From Acidobacteriota bacterium (lineage in GTDB: Bacteria > Acidobacteriota > Vicinamibacteria > Vicinamibacterales > UBA2999), in assembly GCA_963169195.1 (NCBI GenBank), contig CAUJDN010000055.1, positions 1-37,898 on the forward strand: a stretch of DNA of 37,898 nt. The letters are read 5' to 3'. The notes below the pieces were generated by a model that was not told the DNA's origin, ran no database searches, and saw nothing but the letters and a program-made list of their open reading frames with translations. Made by a program: the position numbers and the translations under genes. Positions within the stretch are counted from its first letter, which is position 1. Every line of letters begins with the position of its first letter. This document shows, one piece after another, positions 31,559 to 37,898 of the stretch.

Positions 31559-33699
31559 CACGGGGACCGGCGGCGGCCACCGCGGCCGCCACCCTGGTGA
31601 CCATCGCATTCGGCCCGGCCCTGCCGGCTCAACAAGACTCGAACAGGCATTCCACCTCCGCCACCCCGGAGCTGGTCCGCCTTCAGGCGACGGCCCACCC
31701 CCCGGTTCCCCGCGACCTCCTGTCCTTCTGGTATGCACCGGGACGCGATGCGGCGCTGGCCCCCGCCCAGGCCAATTTCGTGAAGGGTGTCCGGCTGCTC
31801 GAAGACGAGGACGACGCAGCCGCGGCGCTGCCGTTGTTGAGCCACGGATCCCTCGCGACGACGTTGCTGTCCGACTACGCGCGGTACTACACCGGCCAGG
31901 CCCTGCTGAGGCTGCAGCGCTACCCGGACGCCGAGGCCGCGTTTGCGGCCGTTGCCGCGCGCGACATCGCGGGACACCTGCCGGAAGACGCCGCGCTCGG
32001 TCAGGCCGAAGCCCGCGAGGCACAGCTCGACTTCGCTGGTGCTGTCCGGATCTACGAGGGCCTGGTGGCGCGCACACTTGCCGCGCCGCACGTCGTGCTC
32101 GCGCGGATGGCTGCCGCCGCCGAGCAGGCGGGCGACCCGGGCAAGGCCGTCGACGCGTACCGCCGCGTGTATTACGGCTACCCGCTGTCGACGGAGTCCA
32201 CGGACGCGGAGGCCTCGCTCACGCGCCTGAACGCGTGGGACGACGAGGAACCGCCGGGCGCGCTCGAACTGGCGCGTGCCGACACGCTCTTCCAGGCGCG
32301 GCGATGGCCGGCGGCCCGCGCCTCGTACGAACGGGCGCGCGGCGCCGTGAGCGGCGGCGAGCGCGACCGCGTCCACGTCCGCATCGCGGCGTGCGACGTG
32401 CAGTTGCGGCGGTACGAACAGGCGTTCGAGCCCCTGAAGGGCCAGCGTGCGGGAGCGCACGCCGACGAGGCCACGTTCTACTACCTCTCGGCTCTCCGCG
32501 GCGTCGGCGAGCGCGCGGCCTACGAGCGGGAGGCCCTCACCTTCGCCGACCGCCGCCGGCAGAGCCCGTTCGCCGAGGAAGCGCTGAATAACCTCGCCTC
32601 GCACTTCATCATTGGCGACGAGGACGACCGGGCGGACGAGGTGTTCCGCATGATGATCGAGCGCCATCCCGCGGGACGCTACGCCGAGCGCGCCTACTGG
32701 CGTTCGGGCTGGTGGTCGTACCGCGCGAGGCGCTATGCCGAGGCGGCCATGCTGTTCGATCGTGGCGCGGCGCAGTTCCCGCGATCCGACTACCGGCCCT
32801 CCTGGCTCTTCTGGAGCGGGCGCGCGTGGCGCAAGGCCGGCCGGGAGGCGCTGGGGGCCGATCGGCTGAGGCTGGCGGCGACCGACTACTTCAACAGCTA
32901 CTACGGGCGCGCCGCGCTGAAGCACCTGTCTCCGGCGGCCGCGGCACGCGTCACGTCCACACTCGATCGGCAGGCCGCGCCGGCGCCTTCCGTGGCGTTT
33001 CCGACCGCGGATCGCGTGGCCGAACTGATCGCCGTCGGGCTCCATCAGGAGGCGTTGAACGAACTGCAGTACGCGCAGCGCCTCTGGGGCGACTCGCCCC
33101 GGCTCGCCGCCACCATCGCCCTGGTGCAGAACCGCCTGGGCAACCTGCGGCTGGGCATCAACGCGATGAAGCGCGCCTATCCGCAGTGGATGGCGGCAGG
33201 CGGCGAGTCGCTGCCCGTGGAGATCCAGAAAGTGATCTTCCCCCTGGAGTACTGGCCCCTGCTCCGGAAGCACGCCGCGGCGCGCGGGCTCGACCCGTAC
33301 CTGGTGGCGGCACTCGTGGCGCAGGAGTCGACGTTCGATCCCGTGATTCGCTCCTCGGCCAACGCCGTAGGCCTGATGCAGGTGCTGCCCTCCACGGGGC
33401 GACAGTTCGCGAGGCGGCTGAAGATCCCGACGTTCACACCCGCGCGTCTCACGGATCCCGAGACGAACGTCCGGCTGGGCACGGCCATCTTCGCCGAGAG
33501 CCTCCGCAAGTTCGGCGGCGTGCACTACGCGCTGGCGGCCTACAACGCCGGAGACCACCGGGTGACCGAATGGCGCCGCGAGCGTCCGGGCCTGCCACAG
33601 GACGAGTTCATCGACGACATCCCGTTCCCCGAGACGCAGAACTACGTGAAGCGCATCCTCGGCACCGCCGAGGACTACCGCCGGCTCTACGGGAAGTAG
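31555..33699 (+). CDS. slt: Soluble lytic murein transglycosylase (Slt type)
   Basis: A 714-aa exported enzyme. The ATG at 31555 overlaps the upstream stop by 4 nt and leads into a signal peptide (ATAAATLVTIAFGPALPAQQ). A long superhelical TPR-like domain follows (for example ARYYTGQALLRLQRYPDAEA), then the SLT domain: catalytic Glu591 in AQESTFDP, then ANAVGLMQVLPSTGRQFARR, then YALAAYNAG and FIDDIPFPETQNYVKRILG. It cleaves the MurNAc-GlcNAc bond in peptidoglycan to leave 1,6-anhydro ends. Its stop codon is 1 nt before the second octamer array. Confidence 0.93.
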   Translation: MTRGPAAATAAATLVTIAFGPALPAQQDSNRHSTSATPELVRLQATAHPPVPRDLLSFWYAPGRDAALAPAQANFVKGVRLLEDEDDAAAALPLLSHGSLATTLLSDYARYYTGQALLRLQRYPDAEAAFAAVAARDIAGHLPEDAALGQAEAREAQLDFAGAVRIYEGLVARTLAAPHVVLARMAAAAEQAGDPGKAVDAYRRVYYGYPLSTESTDAEASLTRLNAWDDEEPPGALELARADTLFQARRWPAARASYERARGAVSGGERDRVHVRIAACDVQLRRYEQAFEPLKGQRAGAHADEATFYYLSALRGVGERAAYEREALTFADRRRQSPFAEEALNNLASHFIIGDEDDRADEVFRMMIERHPAGRYAERAYWRSGWWSYRARRYAEAAMLFDRGAAQFPRSDYRPSWLFWSGRAWRKAGREALGADRLRLAATDYFNSYYGRAALKHLSPAAAARVTSTLDRQAAPAPSVAFPTADRVAELIAVGLHQEALNELQYAQRLWGDSPRLAATIALVQNRLGNLRLGINAMKRAYPQWMAAGGESLPVEIQKVIFPLEYWPLLRKHAAARGLDPYLVAALVAQESTFDPVIRSSANAVGLMQVLPSTGRQFARRLKIPTFTPARLTDPETNVRLGTAIFAESLRKFGGVHYALAAYNAGDHRVTEWRRERPGLPQDEFIDDIPFPETQNYVKRILGTAEDYRRLYGK

Positions 33700-33700
33700 C

Positions 33701-33780
33701 GCAGAACCTCAGAACCCCAGAACCCCAGAACCTCAGAACCCCAGAACCCCAGAACCTCAGAACCCCAGAACCCCAGAACC
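33701..33780. repeat. Tandem octamer array, 10 copies of YCAGAACC
   Basis: Ten uninterrupted 8-bp units; the first is gcagaacc and the rest tcagaacc or ccagaacc in the strict order T CC T CC T CC, a 24-bp higher-order period. Same octamer as 23951-24054 and same placement: 1 nt after a plus-strand stop codon (33699) and just before the end of a convergent minus-strand gene (33801). The complementary strand reads GGGGTTCTGAGGTTCT and so on. Confidence 0.95.
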
Positions 33781-33800
33781 CGTAAGCTTTCACCGGGGCT

Positions 33801-35468
33801 TCAGTGTGACACGCGGTACAGCCGTCGCTCGCCATCGTCCTCGAGCAGTGCAAGCCGGGGGCTGAGGGCCGCGGCACTCACCTGCTCGGGTGTGAGGTCC
33901 CCGAGGTGGAGCATCACGTGCGAGACGCCCACCGCCTGCATCTCGTCCAGGACGTCGTCGGACGGAAAGGCGCGCCAGCGGTCCGCGCGCGCGCGGTAGG
34001 GCTCGGGCTGGAAGCCGCTGTAGCCGTTGACCAGCGGGCGGAAGTGCCGGGTGGCCGCCACCAGGTATCGCGCGTTCTCGCTGACTCTCCGCCCGGTATA
34101 CATGGGAAACTCGACGAGGACCGAGCCGGCGTCGGCCGGGAGCCGATCGTAGATTCCGGGGATGGGGATGACCGGCGAGAAGGCCATCGGGGCGCGAAGC
34201 GCTTCGAGCGTCACGAGTCCCGCGATCGCCAGCGCGCCCGCCATCCAGTACGGCGAGCCGCCGGCGCTACGCCGAAGCGCGGCCATGCCGAAGCCGCCCA
34301 GCATGGCGACCGCCGTCAAGCAGAGCACACCCCATCGTGCCGCGTTGCGAATGCCCTGCAGCACGGGCACGTGCCCGTGCAGCCAGGCGTAGCCCGGCAG
34401 GGCAGGCCCGAACGACAGCGCGAGGCCCGTGAGGCCGATGGCCAGCGCCATCCGCGCGCGGGGATCCCGCCGGACGGGCGCATCGGCGATCGCAACGCCG
34501 GCGAGCAGCAGCCCCACGACTCCGGGGAAGAGCGCCGTGCGACCCTCGAAGATGTGGTGGCTCCACCAGTCGTAGTGCAGGCGCCCCGCGGTTGCCATGT
34601 AATCGAGCCATCCGGCCGAGTAGAGGCGGACCTCGTCCAACGACCGGACCAGCCCCTGGTCGCGGCTGACGAGGTAGTAGGGCCAGAGGAACGGCGCAAG
34701 CGCGGCCACCGCAAGGACGCCCGCCAGCGCCAGCGCAGCGGCCCGCGTCCACCGGCCCGGCCCCATCCACTCCGGCAACCGCACCAGGGCGGCGACGAGC
34801 AGCGCCGCGCTGAGAAAGACGAGCGTGTAGTTGGAACACAGAGCCTGGAGCACGAACGCGGATGCGAGCCAGAACACAGATGACGCAGAAACCCCCGTGC
34901 CTCGAACCTCCGTGCTTCGAACCCCCGTGCTTCGAACCCCCGTGCTTCGAACCCCCGTGCGAACCGCTGTGAGCACGTTGTCCATCGCGTACAGCGCCAG
35001 GGGGAGGAACTCGATGTGCAGGGCCTGCAGGTGTGGGATGCGTGTGAGCTGGTGCGCATTGAAGGTGTAGAGCAGGCCCGAGACGAATCCCGCGGTCACG
35101 CTCCCAGTCCACCGGATCATGACCAGGCTCATGGCCCAACCCGAGAAGGCCAGGCCGGCCAGTGCCAGCAGGTTGTACGCGACAACCGGCGAAAGCCCCG
35201 CCCAGAGCAGCGGCGCGCCCATCAGGGACGGGACGAGGATGTGCTCGGAGTACGCGAGCGTCAGCGGCTCGGGATGGAAGATCGGAGCGTTGAAGAGGTT
35301 GAGGGGATCGCGCGGCAGGATGTGCGCCACCCAGGCGATGATCCAGGTGTTGAGCCCCGTGTCGTCGTTGTCGAGCCGCGAGAGGCCGGCCGGGTCGCTC
35401 GCCAGCGGCCAGGTGTGCAGCACGGCCATGGCGACGAACGCCGCGAGCAGGGCCGCGGCCCGGCGCAT
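33801..35468 (-). CDS. Polytopic membrane protein, GT-C/YfhO-like, paralog 3 of 3 (carries repeat insertion)
   Basis: A 555-aa protein whose ATG overlaps the upstream paralog's stop by 1 nt. About ten to twelve membrane helices; after the first helix comes the acidic loop RLDNDDTGLNTWIIAWVAHI, typical of GT-C glycosyltransferase-like proteins, then DPLNLFNAPIFHPEP. The C-terminal ~150 residues are soluble (FRPLVNGYSGFQPEPYRARA ... GVSHVMLHLGDLTPEQV). It contains an insertion of about 24 residues of GVRST repeats near residue 170 that the neighbouring paralog lacks. The family is probably a membrane glycosyltransferase acting on lipid-linked sugars; substrate and role unknown. Confidence 0.75.
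   Translation of the reverse strand: MRRAAALLAAFVAMAVLHTWPLASDPAGLSRLDNDDTGLNTWIIAWVAHILPRDPLNLFNAPIFHPEPLTLAYSEHILVPSLMGAPLLWAGLSPVVAYNLLALAGLAFSGWAMSLVMIRWTGSVTAGFVSGLLYTFNAHQLTRIPHLQALHIEFLPLALYAMDNVLTAVRTGVRSTGVRSTGVRSTEVRGTGVSASSVFWLASAFVLQALCSNYTLVFLSAALLVAALVRLPEWMGPGRWTRAAALALAGVLAVAALAPFLWPYYLVSRDQGLVRSLDEVRLYSAGWLDYMATAGRLHYDWWSHHIFEGRTALFPGVVGLLLAGVAIADAPVRRDPRARMALAIGLTGLALSFGPALPGYAWLHGHVPVLQGIRNAARWGVLCLTAVAMLGGFGMAALRRSAGGSPYWMAGALAIAGLVTLEALRAPMAFSPVIPIPGIYDRLPADAGSVLVEFPMYTGRRVSENARYLVAATRHFRPLVNGYSGFQPEPYRARADRWRAFPSDDVLDEMQAVGVSHVMLHLGDLTPEQVSAAALSPRLALLEDDGERRLYRVSH
34893..34964. repeat. In-frame 15-bp tandem repeat inside the paralog-3 gene
   Basis: Plus-strand unit ccccgtgcttcgaac: four full copies at 34893-34907, 34908-34922, 34923-34937 and 34938-34952, then a 12-nt shortened copy to 34964. 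On the coding strand they encode pentapeptides GVRST, with GTGV and EVRGT variants. Because the unit is a multiple of 3 the frame survives. Confidence 0.92.
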
Positions 35469-37066
35469 CACCGGCCTCCGCTCGACAGCGCGTACAGCAC
35501 CTGATCGCCTTCGCCGGCAACCAGTGCCAGGTCCGGGCTCTCCGCTGCCTGACGGACCAGCTCCGCCGGCACGCGGCGCGTGTGCACGAGCACGTGCGTG
35601 ACGCCGATGGCGCGGAGCGACCGCACGGCGTCGGGCGTGGGGAATTGCCGCATCACCTCCGCGTGGGTCGTGTAGCTGGCCGGCGTGAAACCGCTGTAGC
35701 CGTTCAGGAGCGGCCTGAGGTGCCAGGCGGCGTAGAGGACGCTCGGCCCGTTGTCCTGGATGGCCCCGCGTGGCGGGAAGGGCAGCTCGGCCAGCACGAT
35801 GTCGTCCATCGAGGCCACGCGATCGTAGATGCGCGGGATGCCTTCGTACACCGTGAAGCCCATCGGCGCGCGGAGTGCCTCGACCGTGATGAGCAGCCCG
35901 GCGCCCACGGCCAGTGCGGTGCGCACGGTGCGACCCGCGCGCGCACGCATCGCGGCCAGCGTGAAGCCCGCGAGCACGGGAAGCGCGAAGAGCGTGAGCC
36001 ACCCGAATCTCGACACGACCCGGATGCCCTTCAGAATGGGCACCAGTTCGTACAGCTGTCGATACCCCGGAAGGTTGGCGCCGAACGACAACGCCAGGCC
36101 GATGATGCCGATGGCCAGCGCCATGCGGGCGCGCGGATCGCGCCAGGCACGTCCCGAGGCGAGGGCGCCCAGCGCAAGCAGGGTGACGGTCATGCCGGGG
36201 AAGAGCGCCGAGGTCGAGCCGAACCAGCGGTGGCTCCACAGCCAATGATGCAGGGTGCCGCCCGTGGACAGCCAGTCCCGCCACGTGGCCGAGTACATGG
36301 CCACGTCGTCGAAGGTGCGCACGAGCCCCTGCATGGTGTGCGCCAGCCAGTAAGGATGGAGAAACGGGGCGAGCAGGGCGGCGGCCGCGAGGCCCGCCAG
36401 CGCAATCGCGGTGAGCTGCGCAAGCCGCCACGCCTCGGGTCGAACCGCCGCGGCGGCCGCCATCGCCAGGGCCGTCATCACGAGCAGGTAGTTGGACGTC
36501 AGGGCCTGCAGCACGCACGCGCCGGCGAGCAGCAGCGCCCATCGCGCCCGCGGAACGGCCAGCAGCCGGTCGAGTGCAAAGAGCGCCAGGGGCAGATACT
36601 GGACGTGCATCGCCTGGAGGTGCCCGAATCGCACGAGAATGTGCGCATTGAAGGCGTACGCCAGGCCCGCCACGACACCTGCGGCGCGGTCGCCCGTCCA
36701 CTGCGAGACCAGCCAGGCCATGGCAAAGCCGCTCAGCGCGAAGCCGGCCAGCACGAGGAGGTTGTAGACGAGCACGGGATCGAGGCCGACCCAGGTGAGC
36801 GGCGCGCCGAGGACGGCCTGGGGCAGCATCACCTCCGAGAAGGCGAGCGTGCGCGGCTCGGGGTAGAAGATGTTGGCGTTGAACAGGTTCAGCGGATCGC
36901 GCAAGAGGGCCATGCCGACCCAGGCGATGGCCCAGGCGTTGAGCGCCGTGTCGGCGTTGTCCACGCGGGCCCACGTGCCGGGCGCGCTCGCCAGCGGCCA
37001 CGTGTGCAGGATGGCCGCGGCGGCGAAGAGCGCTAGCTCGGGAAGCCGACGATCTCGAAGAGCCAC
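35468..37066 (-). CDS. Polytopic membrane protein, GT-C/YfhO-like, paralog 2 of 3
   Basis: A 532-aa paralog of the downstream gene, alignable from end to end: ILHTWPLASAP, RVDNADTALNAWAIAWVGMA, DPLNLFNANIFYPEP, MYSATWRDWLSTGG, RMALAIGIIGLALSFGANLP, LRPLLNGYSGFTPASYTTHA, GVTHVLVHTRRVPAELVRQA. The conserved Asp pair in DNADTALN is kept. The ATG at 37066 overlaps the first paralog by 34 nt; no later in-frame ATG precedes the first helix. The soluble C-terminal domain ends SSGGR. Function as for its neighbour. Confidence 0.75.
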   Translation of the reverse strand: MALRDRRLPELALFAAAAILHTWPLASAPGTWARVDNADTALNAWAIAWVGMALLRDPLNLFNANIFYPEPRTLAFSEVMLPQAVLGAPLTWVGLDPVLVYNLLVLAGFALSGFAMAWLVSQWTGDRAAGVVAGLAYAFNAHILVRFGHLQAMHVQYLPLALFALDRLLAVPRARWALLLAGACVLQALTSNYLLVMTALAMAAAAAVRPEAWRLAQLTAIALAGLAAAALLAPFLHPYWLAHTMQGLVRTFDDVAMYSATWRDWLSTGGTLHHWLWSHRWFGSTSALFPGMTVTLLALGALASGRAWRDPRARMALAIGIIGLALSFGANLPGYRQLYELVPILKGIRVVSRFGWLTLFALPVLAGFTLAAMRARAGRTVRTALAVGAGLLITVEALRAPMGFTVYEGIPRIYDRVASMDDIVLAELPFPPRGAIQDNGPSVLYAAWHLRPLLNGYSGFTPASYTTHAEVMRQFPTPDAVRSLRAIGVTHVLVHTRRVPAELVRQAAESPDLALVAGEGDQVLYALSSGGR

Positions 37067-37898
37067 ACGTCGCCTTCCTTCACGAGCGGGCGGAGATACT
37101 CGCGGTAGGTGTCAATCCGCTCGATCAGCCGCTCGCGCGAGCGCGCATCGTACATGTCGAGGTGGAACACCACATAGCGGACGACCGGATCGGCCAGGAT
37201 CCGGAACGCCCTTCTCGACGGGAACGTGCTCAGGGGCACGACGCGGTCGCGGAACTCCCTTGGGATGTGATCGCTGTAGCCGTTCACCAGTGGCATCCAG
37301 TGCGTGGTGGAGTTCAGCATGTAGATGGCATGCCGGGGAAAGTCGCTGCGCTGGTAGAAGTACGGGAACTCGGCGACGGGGCCCGCCGGCTGCATGGCGA
37401 GCACCCGATAGGCGGCAGGGAAGGGCGCGACCTCGCGGAAGGCCGTCAGCGGCGCGTGCGTCAGTTCGGCGACCGCCGCCAGGGCCAGCGCGCCAGCCCA
37501 CAGTGCGGCGCGTGGGCGCGCGCCGACGAAGGCGCGAACCGCGAAGCCGGCGAAGACGACGAGGCACATCACCACGACGATGCCGATGCGCCCCGGCGCG
37601 CGAAGGAAGGAGAACACGGGGATGGTGTTGTGGAAGACGGTGTACAGGCCCGCATCGGGGCCGAAGGACAGCCAGAACGCCAGCACGCCGGCGAGCCCGT
37701 AGAACAGCAGCAGTTCCCGTTCGCGCGCGTGCCGCAGGGTAATGACCATGCCCACAGCGCCGAGCAGCAGCGTGAGGATACCTGGAAAGAGCACCTCGTT
37801 GAACGGCTCGATCCACGGCAGCCACCACCGGTGAGCCCAGGCGGACGAGGCCAGCCACGCGCCAGCGTCGGCGGAGTACATCCGCGCGTCCTCCAGGG
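37033..37898 (-). CDS. Polytopic membrane protein, GT-C/YfhO-like, paralog 1 of 3 (5' end outside window)
   Basis: The C-terminal 287 residues of the first-transcribed paralog. The frame is open to the window edge (LEDARMYSADAGAWLASSAW), and this segment aligns with LDEVRLYSAGWLDY and FDDVAMYSATWRDW in the other two, so the gene continues upstream. Visible: four or five helices (VVVMCLVVFAGFAVRAFVGA among them) and the soluble tail with WMPLVNGYSDHIPREFRDRV. It shares the order but little detail with the other two, so it is the most diverged copy. Confidence 0.75.
   Translation of the reverse strand, partial: LEDARMYSADAGAWLASSAWAHRWWLPWIEPFNEVLFPGILTLLLGAVGMVITLRHARERELLLFYGLAGVLAFWLSFGPDAGLYTVFHNTIPVFSFLRAPGRIGIVVVMCLVVFAGFAVRAFVGARPRAALWAGALALAAVAELTHAPLTAFREVAPFPAAYRVLAMQPAGPVAEFPYFYQRSDFPRHAIYMLNSTTHWMPLVNGYSDHIPREFRDRVVPLSTFPSRRAFRILADPVVRYVVFHLDMYDARSRERLIERIDTYREYLRPLVKEGDVWLFEIVGFPS

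Overview
This is a GC-rich (roughly 65-70% by eye), densely coded bacterial window with many 1-4 nt gene overlaps and frequent GTG/TTG starts. Gene content points to an Acidobacteriota lineage, most likely Vicinamibacteria-like. The reasons are a secreted protein with two vWA domains of the acidobacterial VWFA-related type, an alternative complex III operon, a Ser/Thr kinase fused to TPRs and encoded with its own ECF sigma factor, and a scattering of short extragenic repeats. This placement is inference; no rRNA gene is present.

Layout. 1-5729 (+): the 3' end of a Tad/Flp-type secretion locus (TadB end, TadC, a 31-aa membrane peptide, a TPR lipoprotein, a winged-helix AAA+ ATPase, a double-vWA secreted protein, a 55-aa membrane protein). 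5732-10035: a P1B-type metal ATPase, a degenerate histidine-kinase-like protein, an unknown protein, a perfect 22-bp inverted repeat and a short-chain dehydrogenase. 10041-15798 (-): an alternative complex III (act) operon in transcription order monoheme cytochrome, pentaheme ActA, ActB1, ActB2, ActC, ActD. 15993-18848 (+): the TrkA/TrkH potassium uptake pair. 18927-23224 (-): an ECF sigma factor/Ser-Thr kinase pair followed by small unknown genes, one apparently broken. 23547-26886: a small membrane protein, an octamer repeat array, a CNBD-DUF1003 protein, a cyclase-family lipoprotein and an exported alpha/beta hydrolase.

26964-29623 is a small mobile-element scar. A decayed GIY-YIG gene, an intact hipBA toxin-antitoxin operon with two identical-core palindromic operators, and a doubly truncated, frameshifted tyrosine recombinase lie directly against the 3' end of the tmRNA gene (ssrA, minus strand, 29268-29623, tag ANADYALAA). 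tmRNA 3' ends are classical integration sites, so the module probably arrived as an island that has since lost its integration machinery.

29840-33699 (+): a DUF937/YidB-like protein, then a coiled-coil/GAF protein translationally coupled to a lytic transglycosylase. 33801-37898 (-): three tandem paralogous polytopic membrane proteins (GT-C/YfhO-like) coupled by overlaps; the first-transcribed one runs off the window.

The least explained signals are two arrays of the octamer YCAGAACC (23951-24054 and 33701-33780). Each starts within 2 nt of a stop codon and fills a gap between convergent genes; the opposite strand reads GGGGTTCT, telomere-like and G-quadruplex-prone. A related-looking 15-bp repeat has expanded in frame inside one of the three GT-C paralogs. 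No complete new defence or biosynthetic system is evident, but the Tad-associated AAA+/vWA set and the split-ActB complex III that keeps its cluster cysteines are worth following up.
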